A DNA stretch of 64,000 nucleotides from CAVZXS01 sp963779325 (GTDB lineage Bacteria > Bacteroidota > Bacteroidia > Chitinophagales > Chitinophagaceae): positions 504,744 through 568,743 of the forward strand of contig CAVZXS010000002.1 in the NCBI GenBank assembly GCA_963779325.1, read 5' to 3'. Both the position numbers and the translations under genes were made by a program. The number at the start of each line of letters is the position of its first letter. The stretch's first letter is position 1. The notes below the pieces were generated by a model that made no database searches, was not told the DNA's origin, and saw only the letters and a program-made list of their open reading frames with translations. Below are positions 9,238 through 18,237 of the stretch, piece after piece.

Positions 9238-10008
9238 TTACAATTTCTTGATCTTAATATTTCTGAACCATACATTATTACCATGATCCTGCAAACCAAG
9301 CCTTCCTTTTTTATAGGTACCGAAATCAGGCGTCTCTTTAAACTTACTTGCAGCTAACATTTTTTTCCAATTGTCATCCCACATTGTTGTAGATACTGCA
9401 TTTTCTCCGTTCAGAAAGAAATCCAGTTTGCCGTTTAAGCTTTTTATTTCTACCATGTTCCATTCCAAGGCAGGTTTCACCGTTTCTTTTGAAGAACTGA
9501 TTAAGTCATACAAATCGCCGGCACGGTGCTTAATGATTTTGGCATCCGAATGACATTTGTTATCCAATATCTGCATCTCGGGTCCTGTGTACCAGGGCCA
9601 TTCATATTTAGCGGTGTCTTCGTGTATATAAAAAATAATGCCGCTGTTGCCGCAGGTATCTATTTTCCATTCCATTTTTAAATGAAAATTTTCATACTCT
9701 TCGTCCGTAACTATATCTCCGCCGCCTTTTGTTTGCCAGTTTTCTTTTTCACTTGTATTCAAATGCAGTACACCATCTGCAGCACTCCAGGCCGAGCCGG
9801 CAGGAGCGCCACCGTACTTATGCCAACCTTTGGTAGTGGAACCGTCAAATAATAATTGCCAGCCATCTTTTTTTTCTTCTTCGGTAAGCGAAGCGGCGGC
9901 GTCAGTCACGGTTTCTTTTTTTTCAGGTTCAGTCGTTGCGGGTGTTGTTGAGTTATTACAAGCAGCAGCAATTACAGCAAGGCAAACAAAGCCAATTAGT
10001 TTTTTCAT
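9238..10008 (-). CDS. DUF1080 (3-keto-disaccharide hydrolase) lipoprotein
   Basis: A 256-residue lipoprotein (lipobox AAAC near residue 17) with an acidic Glu/Thr linker and a DUF1080 jelly-roll domain (about 48-256). Family landmarks are WQLLFDGSTTKGWHKYG, LKMEWKID and SGIIFYI, then GPEMQILDN, HRAGDLYDL, and the final GRLGLQDHGN and WFRNIKIKKL. Members are known or predicted to cleave 3-keto-glycosides. It is last in the minus-strand arm of the carbohydrate locus, 10 bp after the cytochrome c gene, which fits a step after periplasmic C3 oxidation. The substrate is inferred from family and context only. Confidence 0.9.
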   Translation of the reverse strand: MKKLIGFVCLAVIAAACNNSTTPATTEPEKKETVTDAAASLTEEEKKDGWQLLFDGSTTKGWHKYGGAPAGSAWSAADGVLHLNTSEKENWQTKGGGDIVTDEEYENFHLKMEWKIDTCGNSGIIFYIHEDTAKYEWPWYTGPEMQILDNKCHSDAKIIKHRAGDLYDLISSSKETVKPALEWNMVEIKSLNGKLDFFLNGENAVSTTMWDDNWKKMLAASKFKETPDFGTYKKGRLGLQDHGNNVWFRNIKIKKL

Positions 10009-10018
10009 TTTAATTTAT

Positions 10019-10426
10019 TTATTTTTTTAAGAGCATTATATATTTTACCATATCCTCGGCATCGGCCTGGCTGATAGCAGTATGCGGCGCCATAGGCACA
10101 GTACCCCAAACACCCTGACCGCCTTTTACAATTTTTTCACCCAGCATTTTTATATTGGCTTCCGTGTTTTCATATTTATTTGCTACATCCCTGTACGCCG
10201 GCCCTATTAATTTTTCATCTACTTTATGGCAGGTAAGACAATCGCTTTTACCAATCAATTGCAATCCTTTTTGATAAACAGGATTATCACTCAGCTCCGG
10301 GGCTTTCACCTCCGGTGCAGCAGGTTCCTCTTTTTTTTCTGTTTTATTTTCTCCTCCGCCGCAGGCTATTAATGTAGCTATTGTAAATAAAAGTGATAAG
10401 GTTACTAATTTCTTTTTCATGTTCAT
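10019..10426 (-). CDS. Lipoprotein c-type cytochrome (class I)
   Basis: A 135-residue mono-heme cytochrome. The start at 10426 (MNMKKK) is chosen because it leaves a clean lipoprotein signal ending LIAC; a further upstream in-frame start would overlap the preceding gene. A Glu/Ala/Pro linker leads to the heme site CLTCH, with GPAYRDVA downstream and the likely axial Met in VPMAPH, and an AEDMVKYIM C-terminal helix. Its place between a sugar isomerase gene and the DUF1080 gene, opposite three GMC flavo-dehydrogenases, suggests it accepts their electrons in the periplasm. That pairing is inference. Confidence 0.9.
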   Translation of the reverse strand: MNMKKKLVTLSLLFTIATLIACGGGENKTEKKEEPAAPEVKAPELSDNPVYQKGLQLIGKSDCLTCHKVDEKLIGPAYRDVANKYENTEANIKMLGEKIVKGGQGVWGTVPMAPHTAISQADAEDMVKYIMLLKK

Positions 10427-10448
10427 TTGTTTTTTTGTTTTTATAAAA

Positions 10449-11504
10449 TTAGTCAAGTCCCAGAATATGGCGATTAAAATTTATATCAGTCTCCTGACCT
10501 GCAAAGTCGTCAAATGCTTTTTCGGTAACACGTATGATATGATTCTTTATAAATTCAGCACCTTCTTTAGCTCCGTCTTCAGGGTGTTTTAAGCAGCATT
10601 CCCATTCCATTACCGCCCAGCCTGTAAAATCATATTGCGTCAATTTGCTGAAGATTGTTTTAAAATCTACCTGTCCGTCGCCCGGGCTTCGGTAGCGGCC
10701 GGCACGGTTCAGCCAGCTTTGATAACCGCCAAATGTACCTTGCTTACCGGTTGAATTAAACTCAGCGTCTTTTACATGAAAAGCTTTGATGCGTTCGTGA
10801 TAATGATCTATGTATTTTATATAATCCAATTGTTGCAATACAAAATGCGAAGGATCATAGAGCAAACAGGCTCTTTTATGATTGTTTACTTTTTCTAAAA
10901 ACATTTCGTAAGTAATACCGTCAAACAAATCTTCGCCGGGATGTATTTCATAACAAACATCTACGCCGCATTCATCAAAATAATTTAGAATGGGTAACCA
11001 GCGTTTGGCTAATTCTTTAAAACCTTCTTCTACCAAACCGTCGGGCCGTTGCGGCCACGGATGAAATGTATGCCACAATAACGAACCGCTGAAAGTAGCA
11101 TGCGCAGTAATGCCTAAATTTTGCGAAGCCTTGGCGCCGTATTTTAATTGTTGTACCGCCCATTCAGTTCTTGCTTTCGGGTTTTTCTTTACGGCATCCG
11201 GCGCAAATGCATCAAACAAATCATCGTAAGCCGGGTGCACGGCAACCAATTGTCCCTGCAAGTGTGTTGATAGTTCCGTAATCTCCAATCCGCATTCATT
11301 CACGAGGCCTTTCAGTTCGTCGGCATAGGTTTTACTCTCGGCGGCTTTTTGCAAATCAATACATCGTGCATCCCAGGTAGGAATTTGCACACCGTTGAAT
11401 CCTAAACTTTTCGCCCAAAGGCAAATTGATTTTAAGTTGTCGAACGGCGCTTTATCGCCCATAAACTGGGCTAAGAAAATGGCCGGGCCTTTTATTGTAG
11501 TCAT
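10449..11504 (-). CDS. Sugar phosphate isomerase/epimerase (cytosolic TIM barrel)
   Basis: A 351-residue xylose-isomerase-like TIM-barrel protein without a signal peptide. Landmarks are GFNGVQIPTWDAR near 35, HATFSGSLLWHTFHPW near 155, VCYEIHPGEDLFDG near 203, LLYDPSHFVLQQLDY near 234, IKAFHVKDAEF near 257 and AVMEWECC near 314. The metal-binding Glu, Asp and His residues expected of the fold are present. Homologues are usually next to a Gfo/Idh/MocA dehydrogenase, as here, and are thought to act on keto- or inositol-like sugars. It is the second gene of the minus arm. Confidence 0.88.
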   Translation of the reverse strand: MTTIKGPAIFLAQFMGDKAPFDNLKSICLWAKSLGFNGVQIPTWDARCIDLQKAAESKTYADELKGLVNECGLEITELSTHLQGQLVAVHPAYDDLFDAFAPDAVKKNPKARTEWAVQQLKYGAKASQNLGITAHATFSGSLLWHTFHPWPQRPDGLVEEGFKELAKRWLPILNYFDECGVDVCYEIHPGEDLFDGITYEMFLEKVNNHKRACLLYDPSHFVLQQLDYIKYIDHYHERIKAFHVKDAEFNSTGKQGTFGGYQSWLNRAGRYRSPGDGQVDFKTIFSKLTQYDFTGWAVMEWECCLKHPEDGAKEGAEFIKNHIIRVTEKAFDDFAGQETDINFNRHILGLD

Positions 11505-11518
11505 TGTTTGTAGTGTTT

Positions 11519-11648
11519 GTTACGAGTTACTTGTTTAGAGTTGCAGGTTGCGAGTTACCGGTTACAAGTTATTAGTTGCTAAATTTTGAAGACTCATTCT
11601 GACTTCTTACTTCCGACCTCTGACTTCAGAACTTACACTTCAAACTTC
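11519..11648. repeat. Degenerate heptad tandem array B, two word families
   Basis: Nine successive 7-mers starting with GTT (GTTACGA, GTTACTT, GTTTAGA, GTTGCAG, GTTGCGA, GTTACCG, GTTACAA, GTTATTA, GTTGCTA) occupy 11519-11581. In the same register from 11582 the word changes to a pyrimidine-rich CTTCNGA type (CTTCTTA, CTTCCGA, CCTCTGA, CTTCAGA, CTTCAAA). The array reaches into the last codons of the Gfo/Idh/MocA gene, which ends at 11633. Confidence 0.8.
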
Positions 11649-12793
11649 ATCCACTTTTCATTACTCTTTCCGCTTGCTACTACATTTTCTATAAACGCCA
11701 TGCCTCTTATACCTTCATCCACTCCCGGAAAATCGAGCCACTCGGGTTTCGGTTCTTCTTTATTCATTTTAGCATTCACCGTCAGTGTAAAATTTCTGTA
11801 GAGGTTTGCAAACGCTTCTAAATATCCTTCAGGATGGCCGGCAGGTGTGCGGCTGTTATGGCTCGCAAAAGAATTTACATAACCCGTGCCGGCACGATAA
11901 ATCTGCGCAGGCTTATCCAACCATTTTACTATTAATGAATTCGCATCTTCCTGTTTCCATTCCAATCCTCCTTTTTCACCATATACTCTTATGCGCACAT
12001 TGTTTTCTTCACCGGCTGCTACCTGTGTCGCCATCAATACACCGGTGGCGCCGTTATCAAATTTTAATAATACAGCGCCATCATCATCAAGCATTCTGCC
12101 TTCTACTACAATATTTAATTCGGCGCAGATACTTGTTACGGATGAGCCCGTAACATATTCGGCCAAATTAAAAGCATGTGTACCTATATCGCCCATACAA
12201 CCGGCGGCGCCGCTTTTTTTAGGATCTGTTCGCCAAGATGCCTGTGCCTGCCCGGTTTTTTCCAGCAAGGTACTCAGCCATCCCTGCGGATATTCTACAA
12301 ATACTTTTCTTATTTTTCCCAATGCCCCTTCTTTCAACATTTGTTTCGCCTGCTTCACCATGGGGTAGCCGGTGTAAGTGTGACAGAGTAATAATGTCAA
12401 ACCCGTTTGCTGTACTTTTTCTTTTAATTGTTTGGCTTGTTCCAATGAAAAAGTAATTGGTTTTTCTATCACTACGTTAAAACCTTTATCCAATGCCATC
12501 ATGGCCGGATCGAAGTGAACGAAGTTGGGCGTAACGATGGTTATAAAATCCAATCGCTTATCGGCCGGCATGGCGGCTTCTTTCTGCAGCATTACTTTGT
12601 AGTCGGTATAAATTCTTTCGGGGTCTAAAAATAATATACGGCCGGAATCGACGGCTATTTCGGGATTGATGCTTAAAGCGCCGGCTACTAATTCTATTTG
12701 ACCGTCCATATTGAGTGCTAAGCGGTGCACAGCGCCGATGAATGCATCTTTGCCGCCGCCAATCATTCCCATTCGTAATTTTCTTGTACTCAT
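11633..12793 (-). CDS. Gfo/Idh/MocA family oxidoreductase
   Basis: A 386-residue NAD(P)-dependent dehydrogenase with an N-terminal Rossmann fold (MGMIGGGKDAFIGAVHR near residue 9) and the EKP motif in VVIEKPI near 110, followed by the alpha/beta C-terminal domain with GCMGDIGTHAFNLAEY near 197, holding the Asp and His usual at this catalytic site. Cytosolic. It is the first gene of the minus arm, divergent from the MFS transporter with 116 bp between. In keto-sugar pathways such enzymes reduce imported 3-keto-sugars; that assignment is inferred. Confidence 0.92.
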   Translation of the reverse strand: MSTRKLRMGMIGGGKDAFIGAVHRLALNMDGQIELVAGALSINPEIAVDSGRILFLDPERIYTDYKVMLQKEAAMPADKRLDFITIVTPNFVHFDPAMMALDKGFNVVIEKPITFSLEQAKQLKEKVQQTGLTLLLCHTYTGYPMVKQAKQMLKEGALGKIRKVFVEYPQGWLSTLLEKTGQAQASWRTDPKKSGAAGCMGDIGTHAFNLAEYVTGSSVTSICAELNIVVEGRMLDDDGAVLLKFDNGATGVLMATQVAAGEENNVRIRVYGEKGGLEWKQEDANSLIVKWLDKPAQIYRAGTGYVNSFASHNSRTPAGHPEGYLEAFANLYRNFTLTVNAKMNKEEPKPEWLDFPGVDEGIRGMAFIENVVASGKSNEKWMKFEV

Positions 12794-12909
12794 ATAACAG
12801 GTGTTAGTTTTATTGATGTAAAATATTTTATTTTAAATAAACACAAATGTATTTTTAAAAATAGTACATTTAGTTTTTCTACCGCGATTTTTATTACTAA
12901 ACTAACGAT

Positions 12910-14175
12910 ATGCAAGCTGTAAACCGAGACAAACTTTTTGTAGCCAGTTGCCTGGCATTATTAGTCACTTCTCTATCATTTGGCATTCGAGCCGGCTTAC
13001 TCGGTACTTGGGGTACGCAATTTAATTTAGATAAATCGGAAATGTCAACAATTACCGCAACGGCCTTTTGGGGCTTTCCGCTTGCTGTAATCATCGGAGG
13101 AATGATAGTTGATATAATAGGAATGAAAAAGCTGCTGGTGATGGCTTTTATTTTTCACCTCGCAGGTATTGTACTTACCATTTTTGCCGGAAGTTTCGGA
13201 AGTCCGTTTTGGGCCTTATTTATTTCTACCTTATTAATAGGTATTGCGAACGGAACAGTAGAGGCGGCATGTAACCCCTTAGTTACTGCATTATATACCG
13301 ATAATAAAACAACAAAGTTGAATCATTTCCATTTATGGTTCCCCGGCGGCATAGTAATAGGTTCTTTAATAGTTTATTTTTTAAGTCAGCAGGGAGTTAA
13401 TTGGCAAATCCAGGTTGCGCTTATGCTGATACCAACTCTTCTTTACGGATGGCTTTTTTTGAAAGAACAATTTCCTGTAACAGAAAGGGTAGCCAGTGGT
13501 GTATCAACGGCAGGTATGTACAAAGCGCTTGCAAGCCCTATTTTTATTTTTATGATTATTTGCATGTTTGGTACGGCCATAACTGAATTATTTACGGGGC
13601 AGTGGATTGATGTTCTATTAAAAAATGTTACTGATAAATCAATGCTCATACTTGCAGTATCTACCGGTATAATGGTTGTTGGTCGTGCATTCGCAGGACC
13701 GGTTGTTCACCGGTTAGCTCCGCATGGCGTATTATTGATGTCAGCGATATTATCAACAGTAGGATTATATATATTAGGTCATTCGGGAGGAAGTATGGTT
13801 TTTGTCGGAGCATTGGTTTTTGGTATGGGTGTTTGTTATTTCTGGCCTACTATGCTTGGTTTTGTGGCGGAATATTTGCCCAAAACCGGAGCTGTTGGTT
13901 TAAATTTGATGGGAGGCGCCGGTATGTTTGCCGTTTCCTTGTATACTATGTTTATGGGCGGCGTGTATGATAATAAAATTGCAGCTAAATTGCCGGCAGG
14001 TGCAGATTTGAAATTATATAACAGTCCCGAAGCAACAGAACAAATGAAAGCTGCTTTGGGAGAAGCAAATAAAGCTGCCGGTCCTGAAATTATTAATGCA
14101 ACTTTATTTATTCCAATAGTACTGATAGTAGCTTTTGCCGGATTATTTTTTTACATGCGCGGCAAGAAAAAATAA
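12910..14175 (+). CDS. MFS sugar transporter
   Basis: A 421-residue inner-membrane protein with about twelve transmembrane segments, an MFS fold and an extended loop near 365-390. RAGLLGTWG and FWGFPLAVIIGGMIVD near the start and the HFHLWFPGG segment in the middle resemble FucP-like sugar symporters. It opens the plus arm of the locus, directly opposite the Gfo/Idh/MocA gene, and probably imports the sugar or keto-sugar product. Confidence 0.86.
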   Translation: MQAVNRDKLFVASCLALLVTSLSFGIRAGLLGTWGTQFNLDKSEMSTITATAFWGFPLAVIIGGMIVDIIGMKKLLVMAFIFHLAGIVLTIFAGSFGSPFWALFISTLLIGIANGTVEAACNPLVTALYTDNKTTKLNHFHLWFPGGIVIGSLIVYFLSQQGVNWQIQVALMLIPTLLYGWLFLKEQFPVTERVASGVSTAGMYKALASPIFIFMIICMFGTAITELFTGQWIDVLLKNVTDKSMLILAVSTGIMVVGRAFAGPVVHRLAPHGVLLMSAILSTVGLYILGHSGGSMVFVGALVFGMGVCYFWPTMLGFVAEYLPKTGAVGLNLMGGAGMFAVSLYTMFMGGVYDNKIAAKLPAGADLKLYNSPEATEQMKAALGEANKAAGPEIINATLFIPIVLIVAFAGLFFYMRGKKK

Positions 14176-14226
14176 TTGTGCAATTTATTGAATTAACAGA
14201 ATAATGATTTAACGACCCGCTTGCGA

Positions 14227-15438
14227 ATGAAATTGAATACCCGTGTTCTGCTTTCGGCTATGATGTTTCTCCAGTTTTTTATCTGGGGAGCATGGTATGT
14301 AACCATGGGTACGTACCTCGATAAAGTATTGCATGCAACCGGTGTACAGATTGGTGCGGCCTACAGCGCCATGGCTATTGCCACTATTATTTCGCCTTTT
14401 TTTGTGGGTATGATAGCTGATAAATTTTTTGCAGCGCAAAAATTATTGGGCGTATTGCATTTAGCGGGGGCGGCTCTGCTCTATTACGTTACTAAAGTTG
14501 ACAATCCCAATATGTTTTATTGGGTAGTATTGTTATACTCCTTATTATATGCACCTACCCTGGCGCTGGCCAATTCAGTTGCTTTCAGACAAATGAATGA
14601 CCCGGCTAAGGAATTTCCTTCCATTCGTTTTTTAGGAACAATTGGTTGGATTGCTACCGGCTTCCTCATTGATAAGGTGTTGAAAATTTCTACAGAGCAA
14701 CTTTCATCTACATTTATTATGGCCGCTGTTGCATCGCTCATATTAGGTGTTTTATGTTTTACGCTTCCCGACACACCGCCCAAAGCCAAAGGCACCAAGA
14801 CAAGTTTTGCACAGGTGCTTGGTGCGGACGCAATTGTTTTATTTAAAGACCGATCTTTTGTCGTTTTCTTTATTGCTTCTATATTAATTTGTATACCCTT
14901 ATCATTTTACTACAGCTTTACCAATTTATTTCTTACCGAAGCCGGTATGAAAAGTGTAACGAGTAATATGACACTGGGACAATTTTCCGAAGCGTTTTTT
15001 ATTTTGCTGATTCCTTTTTTCTTTCGCAGACTTGGTGTAAAATGGATGATTGCCATTGGAATGCTGGCTTGGGTTATCCGTTTTATTTTATTTGGTTACG
15101 GAGATGCCGGCCCCGGTCTTTGGATGCTTTTTGCAGGAATCATATTACACGGCGTTTGTTTTGATTTCTTTTTTGTAACGGGACAAATTTATACAGACAG
15201 CAAAGCTGATTTAAAAATACAGAGCTCTGCGCAGGGGTTGATTACCATGGCAACCTACGGCGTAGGGATGTGGATTGGCACATTGCTTTCAGGATATGTA
15301 AAAGATTACTATACAATAGAAAAGATTTCGAATTGGAAAAGCATCTGGTTAGTTCCGGCCGGTATTGCAGCAGTTGTTTTAGTACTTTTTGTTCTTTTCT
15401 TCAGAGAAAAAAAAGACGTGGCAATTAAAACACTATAA
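14227..15438 (+). CDS. MFS transporter of the nucleoside:H+ symporter type
   Basis: A 403-residue twelve-helix transporter that resembles the NupG/XapB group: FLQFFIWGAWYVTMGTYL at the start, FAAQKLLG in the first half and an HGVCFDFFFVTGQIY segment in TM10. The ATG at 14227 is preferred to the TTG two codons upstream. In Bacteroidota this group is often encoded in sugar-degradation loci together with exported isomerases, so a sugar rather than a nucleoside is a plausible cargo. It follows the first transporter by 51 bp. Confidence 0.85.
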   Translation: MKLNTRVLLSAMMFLQFFIWGAWYVTMGTYLDKVLHATGVQIGAAYSAMAIATIISPFFVGMIADKFFAAQKLLGVLHLAGAALLYYVTKVDNPNMFYWVVLLYSLLYAPTLALANSVAFRQMNDPAKEFPSIRFLGTIGWIATGFLIDKVLKISTEQLSSTFIMAAVASLILGVLCFTLPDTPPKAKGTKTSFAQVLGADAIVLFKDRSFVVFFIASILICIPLSFYYSFTNLFLTEAGMKSVTSNMTLGQFSEAFFILLIPFFFRRLGVKWMIAIGMLAWVIRFILFGYGDAGPGLWMLFAGIILHGVCFDFFFVTGQIYTDSKADLKIQSSAQGLITMATYGVGMWIGTLLSGYVKDYYTIEKISNWKSIWLVPAGIAAVVLVLFVLFFREKKDVAIKTL

Positions 15439-15485
15439 GGAACAGGAAAGTGTGTAATTTTAATAGCAATAAAAAGTAAAGGCAA

Positions 15486-16382
15486 ATGAATAAATCAAAT
15501 CGCAGGGAAGTATTGAAAAAAATAGCCGCCGGCTCATTTGCTATTGCTGCCGCCCCGGTAAGTTCATTTGCCGTAAATGATCATTATGACGACGAAATGC
15601 AAAAACTAAAAGGAAATATTAATCACTCCGTTTGCCAATGGACTTTTGGACATCTGAAGCTGGAAGAACTTTGTGTATTGGTAAAAAAAATGGGGCTTGG
15701 CGCTATCGACCTGATTGCACCGAAAGATTGGCCTGTGCTTAAGCAATACGGTCTCTATTGCTCCATGTGTTATACCGCCGGTACAATCAGTTTAACTGAA
15801 GGTTGGAACAATAAAGCCTTACATGCCGGCTTGATAAAAGAATTTACCGAAGCCATTCCGTTAGTTGGCCAAGCGGGTTATAAAAATTTAATTTGCTTCA
15901 GCGGCAACAGAAATGGAATGGATGATGAAACCGGTATGAAGAATTGCGTAGAAGGATTAAAGCAAATAATGGGTTTGGCGGAGAAGCACGGCGTTATTAT
16001 TCAAATGGAACTGTTTAACAGTAAAGTAGATCATAAAGATTATATGTGCGATAAGAGTGCCTGGGGTGTAGAACTTTGTAAAAGAATTGGCTCGGAAAAT
16101 TTTAAATTGCTGTATGATATTTACCATATGCAAATCAATGAAGGTGATGTAATAAGAACGATAAAAGATAATCATCAATATTTTGGACATTACCACACGG
16201 CAGGTGTACCCGGCCGGCATGAAATTGATGAAACACAGGAACTGTATTACCCGGCTATTATGAAAGCTATTTTGGCAACGGGATACAAAGGATATGTAGC
16301 GCAGGAATTTATGTCGATAGGTAAAACAAACGAAGACAAAGCAAAGGCGCTTAAGAAAGCTATTAAGATTTGTGATGTATGA
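15486..16382 (+). CDS. Tat-exported hydroxypyruvate isomerase-like protein
   Basis: A 298-residue TIM-barrel protein with a twin-arginine leader (NRREVLKKIA, then an Ala-rich segment). The barrel reads NHSVCQWTFG near 45, then AIDLIAPKDWP, NLICFSGNR near 136, QMELFNSKVDHKDY near 170, LLYDIYHMQI near 205, GHYHTAGVPGRHE near 230 and GYVAQEFM near 270. The Glu, Asp, His and Glu of the hydroxypyruvate-isomerase metal site are conserved. Export suggests it acts on an oxidised sugar in the periplasm, in line with the dehydrogenases encoded just downstream. Confidence 0.86.
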   Translation: MNKSNRREVLKKIAAGSFAIAAAPVSSFAVNDHYDDEMQKLKGNINHSVCQWTFGHLKLEELCVLVKKMGLGAIDLIAPKDWPVLKQYGLYCSMCYTAGTISLTEGWNNKALHAGLIKEFTEAIPLVGQAGYKNLICFSGNRNGMDDETGMKNCVEGLKQIMGLAEKHGVIIQMELFNSKVDHKDYMCDKSAWGVELCKRIGSENFKLLYDIYHMQINEGDVIRTIKDNHQYFGHYHTAGVPGRHEIDETQELYYPAIMKAILATGYKGYVAQEFMSIGKTNEDKAKALKKAIKICDV

Positions 16383-16415
16383 GGCCCGAAGTCAGAAGTG
16401 TGAAGTAAGAAAAGA
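16381..16415. repeat. Short heptad array C
   Basis: Directly after the stop codon of the isomerase gene lie GAAGTCA, GAAGTGT, GAAGTAA and GAAAAGA in tandem with a 7-bp period. GAAGTCA is the reverse complement of TGACTTC, a word of arrays B and E. Only about four units are convincing. Confidence 0.5.
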
Positions 16416-16511
16416 ACAGATAACATAAATTAATAAACAGTAAAATTAAAATTGCTCTTGCAGAGCGGAATGCTTTCAAAAGTTCCGCATCAAGAGTTGG
16501 GGGTTTAAATT

Positions 16512-18194
16512 ATGGCTGACAATACGTATGACGCAATTGTAATTGGCTCCGGCATCAGCGGCGGCTGGGCTGCAAAAGAATTAACGGAAAAAGGCTTGAA
16601 AGTGATTATGCTGGAACGGGGTCGTAATATTGAGCATGTAAAGGATTACGTAAATGCAAACAAAGAACCTTGGGAATTTCCTCACCGTGGCGGACGTACG
16701 CAGCAAATGATTAAAGACTATCCTGTTCTCAAAAGGGATTATCCTCTTAATGAAACTGTGCTGGACTATTGGGTAAAAGATAGCGAAAGCCCTTATACTG
16801 AAATAAAACGATTTGATTGGTTTCGCGGTTACCATGTAGGAGGCCGTTCATTAATGTGGGGCCGTCAAAGTTATCGCTGGAGCGAACAGGATTTTGAAGA
16901 AAATACCAGGGATGGCTTTGGTATTGACTGGCCTATACGCTATAAGGATATTGCTCCCTGGTATAGCTACGCCGAAAAATTTGCCGGCATCAGCGGTTCA
17001 AAAGAAGGGTTGTCTGTATTACCTGATGGAGAATTTTTGCCTCCAATGGATATGAATATTGTAGAAAAAGATGTGGCTGCCAGAATAAAAAAACATTATA
17101 AAGGAAACCGGCACATGTTTATCGGAAGGGTGGCAAATATCACCGAACCCAAGCCGGAGCAGGGACGGGTTAATTGTCAATATCGCAACCGATGCTGGAG
17201 AGGTTGTCCGTTTGGCGCCTATTTTAGTACACAATCTTCTACGTTGCCCGCAGCCATGAAAACCGGCAATCTTACCCTACGGCCATTTTCCATTGTTACT
17301 AAAATTTTATATGATAAAGACAGCAAAAAAGCAACGGGGGTTGAAGTATTAGATGCTGAAACAAATAAAACATATGAATACAAGTCCAAAATTGTTTTTG
17401 TAAATGCTTCGGCTCTCAACTCTACCTGGATACTTATGAACTCCGCAACTGATATATGGCCCGACGGGTTAGGCAGCAGCTCGGGTGAGTTAGGTCATAA
17501 TGTAATGGATCATCATTTAGGTGTTTACGCCGGAGGTTTGGTGGAGGGATATACTGATAAGTATATTTTTGGCCGAAGACCCAATGGTATATATATTCCC
17601 CGGTTTAGAAATATTGGAAATGATAAAAGGGACTACGTCCGTGGTTTTGGTTACCAAGGTGGTGCCGGCCGTGGCCGTGGTGCAGAAATTGCTGAGTTTA
17701 GTATTGGTAACGATTTCAAAGATGCAATGAGCGAACCCGGTAACTGGACGATGGGAATGGGTGGCTTCGGAGAAATTCTTCCATATCATGAAAACAAAAT
17801 CACGCTGGATAAAATAAAAAAAGACAAATGGGGATTAAATGTTCTTTCCTTTGATGTGGAATTGAAAGACAATGAAAAAAAGATGCGCATTGATATGCTT
17901 AACGATGCCAAAGAAATGTTAGAAGCTGCCGGAGTAAAAAATGTAACCGGCCGAGATGGTGACGGTACACCCGGCCGCGGTATTCATGAAATGGGTACAG
18001 CCCGCATGGGCCGGGACCCGAAAACATCTGTTCTAAATGGCAACAACCAAGTATGGGATGCAAAAAATGTGTTTGTTACTGATGGCGCTTGCATGACATC
18101 CGCATCTTGTGTAAACCCATCATTAACGTATATGGCTTTAACAGCAAGAGCTGCTGATTTTGCCGTGAATGAATTGAAAAAAGGAAATCTTTAA
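16512..18194 (+). CDS. GMC-family flavo-dehydrogenase, copy 1 (glucoside 3-dehydrogenase-like)
   Basis: A 560-residue GMC oxidoreductase with an N-terminal FAD-binding GSGISGG (12-18) and ERGR at the end of the second strand. Cys222, Cys228 and Cys232 form CX5CX3C, the spacing that binds a 3Fe-4S cluster in FAD-dependent glucose dehydrogenase. The C-terminal active-site pair is His492 (GIHEMGTARMG) and Asn535 (NPSLTYMALTARA). It has no signal peptide of its own, as usual when a Tat-exported small subunit carries the complex. Together with the downstream copies, the small subunit at 22190 and the cytochrome c, it looks like a periplasmic sugar or glycoside dehydrogenase. Confidence 0.93.
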   Translation: MADNTYDAIVIGSGISGGWAAKELTEKGLKVIMLERGRNIEHVKDYVNANKEPWEFPHRGGRTQQMIKDYPVLKRDYPLNETVLDYWVKDSESPYTEIKRFDWFRGYHVGGRSLMWGRQSYRWSEQDFEENTRDGFGIDWPIRYKDIAPWYSYAEKFAGISGSKEGLSVLPDGEFLPPMDMNIVEKDVAARIKKHYKGNRHMFIGRVANITEPKPEQGRVNCQYRNRCWRGCPFGAYFSTQSSTLPAAMKTGNLTLRPFSIVTKILYDKDSKKATGVEVLDAETNKTYEYKSKIVFVNASALNSTWILMNSATDIWPDGLGSSSGELGHNVMDHHLGVYAGGLVEGYTDKYIFGRRPNGIYIPRFRNIGNDKRDYVRGFGYQGGAGRGRGAEIAEFSIGNDFKDAMSEPGNWTMGMGGFGEILPYHENKITLDKIKKDKWGLNVLSFDVELKDNEKKMRIDMLNDAKEMLEAAGVKNVTGRDGDGTPGRGIHEMGTARMGRDPKTSVLNGNNQVWDAKNVFVTDGACMTSASCVNPSLTYMALTARAADFAVNELKKGNL

Positions 18195-18237
18195 ATAATT
18201 ATTAATTAATAATTATCAATTAATAATTCAACAATTT

